A stretch of 64,000 nucleotides of DNA from Acanthococcus lagerstroemiae. Lineage: Eukaryota > Arthropoda > Insecta > Hemiptera > Eriococcidae. Shown in pieces: positions 24,568-37,306 of the stretch. The DNA lies in NCBI GenBank assembly GCA_031841125.1, contig CM063109.1:4564321-4628320 (forward strand). The letters run 5' to 3'. A program made the translations under genes and the position numbers. Position 1 is the stretch's first letter. Each line of letters starts with the position of its first letter. The notes beneath the pieces are model-generated. The model was not told the origin of the DNA, made no database searches, and was given only the letters and a program-made list of their open reading frames with translations.

Positions 24568-27331
24568 CCCAGCGACCTTGAAAACCCTAGAAACGACATC
24601 CATATTATATTACTTGAATTTTTTCATTTTAGTTATTCCCTTCTTTCAGGTGCCTCGATTCTCAAAATTGAATCAAATTATTTTCAAATTCGAATTCACC
24701 GTCCATGAAAAATTGATACTCCCATTATATTTTAGTGCATTTTAGTCGTCAGCTTATTCCATGTGCAGCTATTTTCAAATAAGACTCAAACTAATATTAA
24801 AATTGAACGCAGTTATGCATGATACCTTAATTTCATTATTCTGGCTAACAAAAACTCTAGAAATTCCACTTCTAAAGTCTTTTATGAAACTGCTAAACAC
24901 AAAATAGACGTTCTTAGGTGCGTGGCATCTAAGAAGTAAAGAGAACGTGAGGAAAGATATGACTCTGAAAGTTGACATCGTTTGTATTGGTGCATAACTT
25001 ATATGGTGCTTGAACGTTAAAGTGTCTTGCCGACGATGAACTGTTGTGGCACCGTGACGTTCTGAAATGGTCACAGTTGCATACTGATGTATGGGCTGTA
25101 GTAGCTATTGACACTGACCGGGTAACAGTCTTATCCGGGAAGCCGTGGAATAGTTTATGATGACACCATGACAGACTACCGATGCGTTTGGGCTCATTGC
25201 ACGTCATAGCTGTCATGGAAAGAACTGCATGTGCCTTTATGTTGGGAACGGTCCTCTGTCTCACTTGGACGGTTCTGTAGGAGATATAAGTCAGTTTCCA
25301 ACCTATAGGTGGACTGTCGGGATAGATACCTGAAGCCAGAGTCGAACTTTGAGGTTAAGTGCGAACTAGTTCGGCTAGTTAGTTCAAACTGGTGTGCTGC
25401 CGACAAGTACAGAGGCATTCGGTGGGCCAGTATCAAGCTTGTCTCTTGGTGCTGGGGATGGGTGGATGTATTTTGCTAATGGACGCTGGAGGCTCGTGGT
25501 ACTACAGTCGATGCATTCGGAGACATTGCCAAGAGTTGTTGCTGCTGCTGCTGCACTGGCAGCAGTCAATGACTGTTGAGCACCTGCCACTGACTAGAGG
25601 AATGGCAGTGGTCAATGTCAGTAGTGCACCTAACACCTGAAATAAAAGAGGGTTGTGTACCCTGCAGTTGAAGTTACCGAGAGGGTGGCTAGAGTGGAAC
25701 TGAAAATGGATTGAGTAGTCTTTTGAGAGACACGCTTCATTAGGCCTGGCTTAGTTTAGCGTTAGTTTGGTTTTAGAAATTAGGCCGATAAATACGTTGA
25801 CACCATGATTGAAAACCTTTTTACAAAGAGTGCTATGCTATCAATCATTTTGACTAGAAGACCTGAAAAGGTTATTATTTACCTATTTACCTATTTGGTC
25901 AGTCTTTGTATAAATAGTTTTAAAAAAGGCGAGTCTTTCACGAGGGGATTAGAGTTTGAACAATCCTAACTTGTCTCAGAAATTCCTCCATCTTCCTTCT
26001 TTAGGAAAACAGGAGTAAAAATCGCTCAAAATTTCTTGTATTTCTCTCATATACTCATTTTGCTATCGCGAGAGGGCTGGAAAATGATTCAAATACTCAA
26101 AATCGGGAGAAGGGGATAACAATTCTATGAAATTCTACATTTTGAATTTTTCCGTCTCAGAATTGCTTCCTGTATCCGTCATTGACTCCACATGTAGTGA
26201 AGCTTTGAAAGAAGTCCTCGTCGGCAGGACTAATAATGAATGTTCCGCATCGTGTAAAACGGAAAAAAAAGTTTCATTTCATGCGCGACCGAATGAGAAA
26301 GAATCTTTGAGACGCGTGCTTTATCTTTTCGGAGGAAAGTCGGAATTGACAGCAGGCGTGAGAAAACGAACAGAATCGAATAAAAAAACGTGGGCTAATT
26401 TTTATTTAAGATCGAAGAAACGCTCGACAGCTCGAAGGTTCGGATCGTAAATGGCTTGCCTTTCTCAGCCCGACTATCTGCCACTGTTCGGTACAATACG
26501 GCTTGAAAACGAGATATATAAGTCCCTTGACATTTGATCTTCATTCGTTTCACCTTGTCTGGAAACTCGAAACCATAAAAACCTGCCTCGGTACTCTTTT
26601 TTATTAGAGGTCTCGGGTTCGAACAAGATGAGGTTTGCATGGAGCAAGATAGAGCCGTATAAAATTTCTCTTATTCTCAATCTGACTGACATGTATGTCT
26701 GTTTTACGAGTGTGTCGATATAACAGAATGGAAACTGCGTTAGTTGCCCTCGCTGTGCTTAACTTCATCGCAATCGTCCAAATAGAAGATTAAATATCTG
26801 AGAAATGTAAATTCTGAGGAGTATCATTTCCAGTGCAGAGATCAACCGTCGTTAACACTGAATCAGGACACGGTGATTTTCCAAATTTATTCATAATATA
26901 CATAAAATACATATGCTCCGTTTCGTTACGGATTTCACGAATAACCGACAAAATTGATCGTAATTCTAACTAATAAAATGAAATCGCACCGCTCCGACTG
27001 ACTTTACAATATTAGAGAATAACACCAAAGAACAAACAGGATGAAGGATTCTTAGAGATAAACATAAATGGTAGACGTTTCGCGAGATACGACTGATACA
27101 CATAATGTAAAATGTTTTGACGTATCTTGGGTGCCAGCGCCTTCTGAATGGTAGTGGTACGTCACCCTCTGGTCGTGCCAAAAAAAAATTATCACAGCGA
27201 AAAATTCACGGTGACTCGCGAAAAAGTGAACTCGGCCGCGGAAACGAGATCAGTTTTTCGCGAACAATAAATAAGAAAACCCGCTTAACAAGGAGAACGC
27301 ACAACTATGTGAGATATGTCTGTAGAGGTGC

Positions 27332-27334
<3 letters not shown>
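24568..27334. other. Noncoding DNA, no gene recognised
   Basis: The stretch 24990-25700 has a balanced composition and overlapping short open frames on both strands, including a (gct)n-rich segment near 25540, but no domain or terminal repeat was recognised. The rest shows nothing. Confidence 0.45.

Positions 27335-27379
<45 letters not shown>
27335..27379. repeat. 45-base poly(A) tract
   Basis: This is the longest homopolymer in the window. It may be the tail of a retroposed sequence, but nothing upstream was recognised as its source. Confidence 0.9.
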
Positions 27380-27382
<3 letters not shown>

Positions 27383-27678
27383 CAATAAATAAATAAAAAG
27401 GAAGACGATTTCGTACAGGTAAGACTAATTAGGTAATTACGTTCCGATGAACGAGATTCGTTCAGTCCATGAATTTTTCAAAATATTCGTCAACGTGCCG
27501 GAAGGAATTCTCGATCAACCGAAATAGAATTTTAGTATGCGGATCGAAATGAGAGAAATACCGTGGTCGGTATGATTTGACTGACATAACGTCATTTAAG
27601 CAGCTCTTGTTTTCACTGCCCCCAAAAACTAACGGCCATTTTAAGATAGTCTTTTTTTACAACAGCCTGCTTATATTT

Positions 27679-27755
27679 GAGGAGTTATCTGTCAAAAGAG
27701 CGTCCGTTCAATGTATTTCTTATGGAACGGACGCCCTTTTGACAGATAACTCCTC
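27679..27755. repeat. 31-bp near-perfect hairpin with 15-base loop
   Basis: Arm 27679-27709 pairs with 27725-27755 at 30 of 31 positions; the single mismatch is A against C in the middle. The inner arm is gagcgtccgttc and the outer part is gaggagttatctgtc. Outside this pairing fades quickly. It could be the core of a foldback element or a small-RNA precursor. Confidence 0.85.
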
Positions 27756-27949
27756 ATTTTTATTTCCAGTTGTATTGGTCAATTCTGGTATCTTCTTTCA
27801 CTATGCGTTACATTTTGGGCCACAACTTAAGTTTTTATGTACACAAATGTTTACCTGTCTTGCACTTGCATAACAAATTTTTAATTTTTAATAAAATATT
27901 CAACTTCACCATAATTACGGTGTAATTTATTCGTAGTTGCAACGATTGT

Positions 27950-28150
27950 CAAATCCAGTTTATGGAAACGGAGTTTTATATCGGAATGTTTCGATATACT
28001 GAAAATTACGTGAAATAATTTGATTGATGAAATTGATTTGATTAAGCAAAACAACTGAATCTAATGCTACTGATTTCATTTATCGAAATTATTAAAAATA
28101 ATTCGATTTAGCCAAAATGATTAGATGTGTCCAAATGATTCGAATTAACG
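27950..28150. repeat. Degenerate ~20-bp AT-rich tandem repeat (aaattatttgatttatc type), locus 1
   Basis: Loose repeats of tgattt-at-gaaatta and aaaatgatt units, shared with 29870-30185 and 30850-31110. Confidence 0.55.
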
Positions 28151-28194
28151 GAATTGAAATAATCTTATTTTTCACCCTGTCTTTATTCCGAACT

Positions 28195-28310
28195 CGAATG
28201 TTTGGTGAAGCGTATGGCGATGCAAGCATGCTAAATTGGTTTTTCAGACACCGCACCCCTGGCCTGTGGAAACTACTCTTTCGAGTATCGTATCAGTGAT
28301 CTGAGGGACG
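28195..28310 (+). repeat. Dispersed ~110-bp repeat, copy D
   Basis: Contains tatggcgatgcaagcatgc, then cagacaccgca, then ctttcgagtatcgtatcagt near 28278-28297. The 5' block tgtttggtgaagcg also matches copy A. Confidence 0.78.
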
Positions 28311-28639
28311 CATTGAGGCTCGCCCGAGCTCCCATTTCGCCCTTCCGCTTTCGATGCGCGCTGTTCTGCCAAGGCCACATGGGACACCCTACTGTCTTTA
28401 ATAACGCTCATCGAGCATTAACCTGGAATTCGGGTGCACCACAGACGGACGTGCTTCCTTCACTCACCCCTCACCTTCTCGTCTTGGTACGTCTGAAATC
28501 GAATGGACGTGGAGCAAAGGTGAATCTTCAGATGCTAAGATCTGATTCATTTTGGAGTGAAGAATTTCCTCCTCTTCCAAAAAGGTGGCTTGCGCATTCC
28601 ATCAACCTTAGAATTGCAAATAAAAACATCGAAAAATTA

Positions 28640-29660
28640 TCAAAATCTTGATTTTGAAAACCCATTTAGATTTTCAGTCCCCAGTTCGGGCCAAATTCTA
28701 CTTTCTTGTCTTCTAAAACACCAACTGAACTACTGAAAATTCAAACAATTATCAGGATAAGTCTTTCTGGGTCGTTAATCCAGAAATTTGACCAGATTTT
28801 CAATCTGGCCTCAATTCGGGCTTCTAAATCTAAATTTCACCCCTTAAAAGCGGCAAACTTAACCTAGCTTGAAACATAAAACAAATTACCGGAAAGGGGC
28901 TCCTTAATTCATCGTGCTTCTGATCTGACTTCAGTTTGGGCTCCTAAGCCAAACTTCACCCCATCAAGATGAACAAAACTGACTCGACTTTGAACGTGGA
29001 ATTAAGTGTCGGAGTAGTTGCTTCTTTAGGTCGCTGATTTGGAAAATCCTACCGGATTTCTCGGGCACCCTAATTTGGACTCCCAAATCCAAGTTGGACA
29101 GCTTCAAAGGGGTAAAACAATGAGACGGAAAAACGAGAAGTGCAGTGATAGGGGTTCATTCTAGGATGCTGTATTCGGAAAATGTCAAATTTGGAGCCCA
29201 AATAGGGATCAGTTGAAAAATCTGATTAATTTTCGGCATCTGCGGACTTAAAATTCTCTATTTCGATACTTTAGACATTCAGTTTTCAAAGTTGGATCAA
29301 TTGTATTCATTTTATTAATGAAATCTGGATTTTAGTGTCCCCGTTGGGGTCGAACTAGAAATCCGATCGGATTTTTGAATACGTGACCCAAGAAACCTGC
29401 CTTTCGATAATTTGATCGATTTTCTAAGTTGTGTTAATTTTATTCGTTTTATAAGGACTGATATTTGAGTTTGGACCCAAATTGAAATCGGATCAGAATT
29501 CTGATCAAATTTCAGACTTTGCGACTCAGAAAAACTATGTTCCGGTTTTGTTCAATTTTTCAGCATAATCAGTTTGGCCTATTAAAAAGGAAAAAATCGA
29601 ACTTGGGCGGGGTGGAGTCAAATATGGAAGTAGATATTTGCAATCAGGAACTCGAAATAT
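28640..29660. repeat. Degenerate long-unit tandem repeat (family Q), locus 1
   Basis: Repeated imperfect blocks of the type ggtcgctgatt-ggaaaatc, atcggatttt and tttggactccaaatc recur several times. The unit is roughly 120-190 bp and strongly diverged. Related blocks appear at 39480-39745, 40440-40870 and 43270-43440. Confidence 0.5.
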
Positions 29661-29869
29661 ATGACTTTGATACTTATTTCAATACATATTTGTTAAAAAT
29701 ACCAAAGTTGGTAGGGCGTCTCGACCCTCCTTTGGGAAAAGGAAAAACTTTTTCACCCCGAAATGATCGAAAGCTTACCGCATGATGATTACCATTTTCC
29801 TCGTGTAGATATACTCTTACATATGCAAGAATAATATTATTTTAATAAAAAAAGAATGAAGAAGATTTT

Positions 29870-30185
29870 TGCGCCAAATCCTGTTCTTATTGGAATCAAA
29901 ATGATTCGATGCATCGAAATCGAAGTAACATGTATTGGAAATAAAATTGTATACTGTATGAAAATTATTTGCGGTATTTCGAATTAACAAAATAATGTTT
30001 ACGAAAATTATTTCATCGATAAAAATCATTCAATTTGTTATAATTATTTAATTTACTAAAATTATTTATCAAAATTATTTGATTTATCAATAGTACTTGA
30101 TTTATTGAAATTATTTTATTTATGAAAGTTATTTAATCTATTAAAATTATTCGATTACGAAAATTATTTTAGAGCTATTTTTTAA
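29870..30185. repeat. Degenerate ~20-bp AT-rich tandem repeat, locus 2
   Basis: The clearest of the three arrays. Units such as aaaattatttgatttatc and aaattattttatttatg succeed each other from about 30000 to 30175. A 23-base poly(A) follows at 30254-30276. Confidence 0.75.
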
Positions 30186-30366
30186 AAACGCAGTAGATAC
30201 ATCACTTTATTTTGGAAGTGGATGACGGAACATATATCTTTATATCAGATTGCAAAAAAAAAAAAAAAAAAAAAAAGAATCATTTTCCTTCGTGTTATTA
30301 CGGAATTTGCTCATGAAAAAATTAATTTCTAAACGCAGTAAAGTTCATTCGCTATTTACGAGTATA

Positions 30367-30612
30367 GTGGCCTGAAGGAAGAAAGGAACCTCAGCACCAA
30401 AAAAAAAATTTGTGATAACAACTGTTTTTAACTAATTTTTGGCCGCTATTTTGCGTGGTGTTGTCGAAAAAATTCTAAAAATTTTCCCACATGGCTGTAA
30501 GTCTTCAAAGTTGAGTGTCTCCGCAACGTGAAAACGTTATCAATTTTGTTTATCCGCTCTCCTGTAAAATTTACATTTTTGTGCTGAGGGTCCTTTCTTC
30601 CTGTCAGGTCAC
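30367..30612. mobile_element. MITE with ~37-bp terminal inverted repeats
   Basis: The left end gtggcctga-aggaagaaagg continues as aacctcagcacc. The right end read inward is gtgacctgacaggaagaaag followed by gaccctcagcac. Short AT repeats (tata) flank both sides, so the target duplication is ambiguous. Part of its terminal sequence (ggtcc-tttcttcctgtcag) reappears inside the MITE at 63036-63456. Confidence 0.75.
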
Positions 30613-30849
30613 ATATATATCCAATTCCAAAACATAGGAAGTCCATTTGTGAGAATTTTTCCGGCTTATACTTCCGCGAGTATTTTAGTTTTGAAATTGA
30701 AATTTCTGGGTCAGATTCGTTAAGTTGAGGCTAACTTTTGCTAAAAATCGAAGGAATGAATATACAAAACTGAGATTTATAGACAGCTTTTTATACTCCT
30801 TGAATAATGTATAAATGTGTGATTACGAGTATTATTTTGAAAAAGTAAC

Positions 30850-31110
30850 TCTTATTTGACTTATTAAAATTATTCAACATGATTCGATTTATTGCAGTTG
30901 AAATAATCAGTTCATCAAAATAAATTGTAATGATCCAATATATCAAAATTAACCAAAATTACGATCTAGTTTGTTAAAATTAATCAAAATGATTCGATTC
31001 TTTTAAGACAGTTGATTTGATTTGTAAAAATCATAATCATTTAATTTATTTAAATTAATCAACGCGATTTAAGTCATCAAAATAAATTAAAATAACTGAA
31101 ATTTGTTTGA
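30850..31110. repeat. Degenerate ~20-bp AT-rich tandem repeat, locus 3
   Basis: Units of the type ttaaaattaatcaaaatgatt, more diverged than locus 2. Confidence 0.6.
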
Positions 31111-33329
31111 TTATCTGAAAATGAATTGGTATATTTGATTACAATGGACTTCGCTTAATATTGACAGCCGTTTTTTTGGTAAAACTTCTATAAGCCAATT
31201 ATTGGGAACAAACCGCTGGTTAATCGGTATTACATTTCTCGGTGGTCTATACAAAAAAATAATGAAAAGTTCATTACATGATTTCGTATCGTCAATAATT
31301 CTATGTGGAGTACCAATAACTTCTCTCTTAATTTTAAACAAGTAAGCCTTTTCAATTACAAAATTTATTTTTTAAACTTCGATTAAATATTATTTTACGA
31401 CTTTCATTTTGCTGCTCCTTTCACAGAGTCACGTATGCATTCACACTTCAAAATCTGCGTTTGAAAAATGACATTCCGATTATTTAGGATAGCAGCTTTA
31501 CTAGGAGAAAATTGCCATCTTCGATATGTTTCTATTTAGCGAAATTCACAGTAATCGAAATCAATCATATATCAGTTAATACGATTTGATTAAACGGAAA
31601 TAAAATAAGGTTAATGGATTAATCAAAAACTATCATTTTGAAATAGTCATCACTGCTTTTCGGAGTCGTAATTACTAACCCTTGTTAATGACTCCGAGTA
31701 GCGTTCTATCCCAACGACTTATATACTAATGATGTTTGATGTGGCTGAGGAACTGATATACGAGTATGGAATGTCAGCAATGAAGGGGTGGTAAGAAAGG
31801 CAGAGAAAAACAAAGAATGCTTCCCAAAAGTACTTTCAACTGTGTCTCAAAATGGTCCGCAAATTGTGAATTAATTTATTTAGAGAAAACCTCGCCGCAT
31901 CGCCAAAAATTAATTATCAAGGCGTAGCTAAGCGTTTCTGCTTTCGGGACGTAATTCTCGATTAACGTTCCCGAAATTGGCCCGCTCATTTTTTAGAAGC
32001 ATTTTTTTCAATTATAATTTTTCCTTATGGTTTCGAAGAATACGCAAAACCGAGATCAACTCGCCGACTGCGACTTCTTGGCAAACGCGAATGAGAATAT
32101 ACGAGATGGCTGGAAGAAGGCTGTCCTCGATTACCTCGGTTGATGCCAACTACTAAATTCTACTCCGGTTAAGCGCGACTTATACAAAATTTGGACAAAA
32201 CTGGAACAATAATTCGTACGTGCGCGTGGGCGTATCGATTTTTATGATTTTCAACTTGTGGTTATACGAGTGGAAATTACGCTCGTTTCGCGAGCCTCTC
32301 TCTAATGCGCGGCTGCACGGGACGATTTTATGAACTCGTTGTATCGTCATAAATAGTCGATGGGTTGACGCGTGGAATGTCGATTTCGGTTTACGAACTT
32401 CCTATATGTGCTGGCAAGATTCGATATAGAGCCTTTGGGTTCGTTTTTTCATCGCTTCCCAGAAGTGGCGACCGGAACAGTTGTAACCGATATAGGCGGT
32501 TCAGATCTACAGGGACTGTCAGTCAAATACACGTCGGGTAATTCGATTAACCACTCACGTACTCGACAAACTATTTTTAGTTTCAACGCGATTAGTCAAA
32601 ATTTATTAGACGCTGAAAAAGCGACAGCGTGGAAAATGTAAACGTGAGAAGCAATTCGTATAGAGTGTCTGTCGTCTAAAGGAGAAAAAGGTTTTTCGTT
32701 TGTGTACCCAATCGATTAGCTTGTCGTTGGACTTTTCGTTTTAAATATTACTGTCGAGCGTTATATCTCGCAGGACAGGGTATTACAGTTTTAGATTGAT
32801 CAACACTTTCACAAATTCCCTTCGGAATAAAAGTAATTTGTTGAAATAAAACGAACAAGTATTTTTAAAGAGCTGCGAGAGAAAAGGATTAATTGATAAT
32901 GAATGCTTTTTGAAGGGAATAAACGCGATCATTCATTTCGATAAATTTATTTTGGCGCGAGAAACGAAGATGGTTGATAAATTGTTTGCACAGATGTCGC
33001 TTTTTTTTTGTGTTCGTAGCAAGGTTTACACGGTTAGGTTGGGCCGCATGCGAGTATGAAAGGTCTCTAGATATTTTTTTACTCCTTAAAACCAATTAAG
33101 TCGATTTCGAGAACGACATTTTTGTGAGATGAATGTACAATGAGATGGTCCTTATTTACTTTTGGTAAAAAGAAGTATCATGTTTTTCCTTTAGATAGGT
33201 TTTGCATTTGAGTGAAATCAGTTTAGGGTAGCCCATGCCTGAAGGGGATACAGTTCACAAGGGAATTAACATTGATTTTAAGAATTTGAAATTATCGTAG
33301 GATTGAAATCTCCCCACATAAGCTTAAAA
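31111..33329. other. Noncoding DNA, no gene seen
   Basis: No gene found. The segment 31880-32650 is comparatively rich in CpG and lacks recognisable repeats, which could suit unique or regulatory DNA, but no specific site can be named. Confidence 0.5.
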
Positions 33330-33740
33330 GTTGTTTTTTCCAAGTGGGGGTAAGGAGAGTCGCCGAATTTATTTCCGAAGTCTCCTCTCTCCGTACCTAA
33401 CCTCTTTAGGTGCCACTAGGCTATATTTCATTGATCCAGTTTCCGATTTTTCTTCCTAACCTCCTGTGGCGCCAGAAAAGTCAAGGAGAGAGAAGAAAAT
33501 ATCCTAAAAATAGATCCATGTGACCAAAAACCCTGTTACGAACGAAAAGAATTTAGAAATTGAGATAAGTGTGAACCATCCCTCTGAGGCACCACAAGGG
33601 CTGAAAGGCAAGGGGAACGTATTCAGTGACCCTTAGAACCATAATTTAAAGAAATAATAGTTTTTAGGCTCATATCGTAGTGCTTTAGGTGTGTGAGAAA
33701 CCACAAATTTATATTATTCCCATAAGAAATTCAATTCCAT
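33330..33740. repeat. Degenerate ~130-bp repeat (family R), locus 1
   Basis: Contains the recurring blocks cctaacctc-tttaggtgcc, cctaacctcctgtggcgcc and cattgatccagtttcc, which match the units at 43440-43860. The last part runs in the opposite orientation. Confidence 0.5.
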
Positions 33741-35369
33741 TGAGATATGGGTTACTCTACACCAATTTTGCTCGAACGTTTTTTCTTTTTTAACATGCGA
33801 AATCAATCTAGGGGGTTGCTTCATACGAGAAAGTCAAAAACAAGAACCAACTTGATCTAAAATATCCTGTTGATACAAAAACTCGTTTTCTTTCTTTGAC
33901 GATTCAACTTTTCTGTCGTTATTCCAGAATTTTTATTTTCTCTTTGTTGCTTTCAAAATTAATAGTACACGCAATATTTTCTAGTCGAAGGTTGAGAAGA
34001 GCTGCTGAATTCATCACAGTTTTTTTTTTTTTTTTTTTTTTGCATAAGCGAGGTTATTTTACGCCTTTATTACGAATTTAAAATTAATTTCATTCTAAAA
34101 ACATCAGTGTTATCCGAACAATGATATGACCAAAGTGGTAAACTCATTTGACATTATTTCTTTTAAGAAATTGGATTGTATTGTATCGTTTTTCGAGGAC
34201 ATCTAGTCGCTTTCATTTTTGCGACTTCTCAGACAGAGGACTCATTTTTAATTTTCAAGTGTTCTGTGTGACTTAAAAGGTTAAGGGAAGGGAACAGAAA
34301 CTCAAGACATGCTTTCATCGACCCTCCAAATCCCCATTTTAGAAACAATTTCCAGACACATATGAATAGGCTTCAGCTGTTGAAAGATCTCGGAGAATGC
34401 TAAAAATTAATGTTAATTTCTTTATACTTCACACAGTTTTTTTTTTTTTTTTTTTTTTTTTTTTCAATACATAAAACCGATTTGAGGAGTTGTCGCATTA
34501 AAAAAAGTCGAAAATGAACACCACCCTAATTTACCTGTGTACCTTTGTGTTTCCTATCAAACTTGTCACGTTCAAATTTTAAAGAGAAAAACATCAAAAG
34601 ATTTCAAAGAAGCCATCTATAGCTAAATTATACTTATTTGTCACGTAAATTTCATTCTACGGAGTACCAACATAATTACATAACCCGGAAACTAATCAAT
34701 GGCAAATAGAACTAATTTCCAGATTCCAACGAGAGCGTATTTACGGCGTTCCGTATATGCAATTCTATTATCACCGTTCGTATTATGCGGGCTGCATGTC
34801 GCTGTGAATGGAGGAACTGTCAACATAACGTTCCGTTTTCAATGTTATTATTTCTAGTATGGCTTATGGTTGAAAACCGCGAATTTTGTACGCGTAACAG
34901 CCGAGAAATGTATTACAAAAACATGAAATTCTACATGAGCTTACGATTGGTATTATTCCATCTGGCATGGTAGGCTCACAATAGTGGGAAAATGGGTTAA
35001 AGTTGGAGTTCAAGTTGTAGCTTGTCTAATGCGGTCAAAAATTGAAGAAATTTCGATAAAAATTAAATCTCTTTAGATTCCCAACAATGATCTCTTTTAA
35101 TATGTCTACAGCTATTCGTAAAAAGTCGGAAACTGAAGGGGGAAGGGGTCTGAGCTGCTATCCTTTATACTGTATATTAAAGCGACTCTTCTGTGGATGC
35201 TGATGTTGAGATTCTGGAATCTCTTAGTTGCAGCGAAGAAATATTAATTTCACCCGGATCTGTTTTCCTAGACCTATTCTCATCAATGACTGAGACCAGG
35301 TATGGGTAAACAAGGGATGCTTTAGGCGCAGACGCCACTCCCAGAAGAACATATTGAAATCTGAAACGC
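33741..35369. other. Noncoding DNA with two poly(T) tracts
   Basis: Poly(T) runs of about 22 and 28 bases lie at 34020-34041 and 34437-34464. They could be the reverse-strand tails of retroposed copies, but no body was recognised. Confidence 0.5.
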
Positions 35370-35920
35370 TTCTTAAATGGTAACGTTCAAGTCTGTCAGA
35401 CTTTTTTGAAGAATTTCAAAAAATCCCAAACGAATATGAACGAGTCTCGAAATCTGTAACTGAGTCTTCGAGCATCTTAGCGAGTTTAAGTAAATCTGGA
35501 AAAGTTTTACAAAGTTTCAAACATGTTTCTGAGTATTTTACAGGAATTCGGAAAGTTTTAAAGAGTCTTAAGGAAACACAATAATTCATGTCCTACTCTT
35601 GAACAGTCCTGACAAGTCTGGGAGAGTTTGAAAGAGTTTTTAGCAAGTCGGAAAGGAATTTCGAAGTGAACTTCAAAGAAGTGTGCAAGAGTCTTAAAGA
35701 ACTTCTATTTGTTTTAAATACTTACAGAAAAATTCTTTTCAGTCTAAGCCCAGTCTTGAAGAATTGTGAAAAGTCATACACGAATCTTGAATAGTTAGTT
35801 GTAAGAAAGGGTCCTAGAAGGTCTCAAACAAATCTAAGACAGTATTGAATGATCCTTAAAGAGTTTTAGGCACTTTCAGAGAATCTTCTAAAGTCACTTA
35901 GAAGTCTTAAATAGCCGCAT
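35370..35920 (+). repeat. Degenerate ~40-bp tandem repeat (agtcttgaagag type)
   Basis: About a dozen imperfect units containing agtcttgaagaattg, agtctgggagagtttgaaag or agtctcaaacaaatct. It is the inverse of the short array at 17975-18190. Confidence 0.7.
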
Positions 35921-36001
35921 TATTATTTTATTTTATTATTTTACAGCCATGTTTTCGTGGCACTTTGCAGAATTACAATAGTATGTATAAACTCAATCCG
36001 C

Positions 36002-36202
36002 CTATTGACGGTCGTAGGCCTCCCCCACCTTTCTCCAACAGTCCCGTATCTTTGCATCTCTTCCCCACGCAATTCCTGCATATCGGCATATGTCCCCTTC
36101 CAATCTGATTTTTGGTCTACCCTCTCTTCTTTTATTTTCTCTTGGTTCCCACTCCATAACTGTTCTTTCCCGACGTTCCTCCCCTCCTCTTACGATATGT
36201 CC
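36002..36202 (-). pseudogene. RTE-type LINE reverse transcriptase, C-terminal stub
   Basis: The minus strand reads GHIVRGGEERRERTVMEWEP, then REGRPKIRLEGDICRYAGIA, then WRKVGEAYDRQ and a stop at 36002-36004. The order and spacing match the C-terminus of RTE-type LINE proteins. This 66-codon stretch has no internal stop. Everything upstream is lost. Confidence 0.85.
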
Positions 36203-37272
36203 CTTAAATAGCAGTAAGAATATTAATAGGTTTGATCCTATGTCTCAAGATAACAATCAATCCTGGAAGAGTAATGGACAGCCACAAAAGAGTTTTGAAC
36301 CTATTTAGTAAAGCCTTATGGACTATGGATAGTGTAAGAAATTTTACATGAGCACTGAAGATTTGATGCCCAATCTGAGCTAGTTCTGAGAATTGCTCCC
36401 TTTCTTCCAGTGAGGGAAAAGGTAGGATGGCACTTTAATGAACATTGAAAATTCCTCAAAAATCGTTTAATCGAGAATCCGGTGAGTTGAAAGAATTCAA
36501 CGTTACACTTCGGAATGAATTTTCATTTTCATCGTCAGTAAGTTGTTAAATCGTTCAAAATCTAAGTACTTCTTTCTTATCTGCTTATGTGCTCATTTAA
36601 TTAACACCAAAGGCGACAAAATGATCTAAGAATTCAGAAGAAGATGGCGGATTAAATTATTATTATTCTTACATATTTGTACATTTTAAATTGCCTCTTC
36701 TAGGATGTCTCTCCAGATCCGCCATTTGTGAAGACTTTCGACGTTCCTCTAACGTTGTTACGTGATATGGCATCTCCTTCGAAGATCGTGCCTTTTAGAT
36801 GAGTCGCTCAGTGAGTTATCCAGCCAGCCGTACATTTCAAAATGTCATCTCAAAGTTTTCCGTGGAACTTGGAGTGCTTTTTGTGGTCCCGTTTCATATG
36901 TTACGTCAAACAACTAGACGACTATATAGAATTCCTCGAACTTTCCGCATTCGGAGGTAGGGTATAATAACGAATTCATAATTCATTGCATATAGACTCT
37001 AAACGTGCCAGTTTTCGTCATTTGGTGTGCCAACAAAAAATATTTGAACTCTGGATACTGAAAGACGAGGTCAGATTTCGAAAACCATCTCGACATTCCA
37101 CTCAACAGCCCACGAATGGTCGGTTTAATAATCGCTACAAACGTCGGAATACCCGAATAAAAAACATACCCTTAAGTTAGGACTAAAATTAAGATAAGCG
37201 TTACGTTTGTATGCTAAATGCCACACTCTACGACCGCCAGTTGTTCCAGAAGACGCGTAAAAAGGATAAACT
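36203..37272. other. Noncoding DNA
   Basis: A short (ATT)n tract at about 36655-36668 could be the tail of another minus-strand LINE 3' end, but its body was not recognised with confidence. No gene is seen. Confidence 0.45.
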
Positions 37273-37278
37273 TTTATT
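37273..37278 (-). promoter_or_regulatory. Polyadenylation signal AATAAA of the KCTD-like gene
   Basis: On the minus strand a canonical AATAAA lies 28 bases past the stop codon at 37307-37309, implying a very short 3' UTR. This is inferred from position only; other downstream signals could also be used. Confidence 0.55.
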
Positions 37279-37306
37279 GTACAACATTTACCGATGCCGG
37301 TTACGG

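Noticed and set aside
25384..25640. Overlapping open frames on both strands with Ala or Leu runs
   Set aside because: Caused by a short (gct)n-rich stretch; no domain or gene structure.
36640..36960. Possible LINE 3' end with (TAA)n tail on the minus strand
   Set aside because: The translation is too short and ambiguous to assign to a family; mentioned only in the spacer description.
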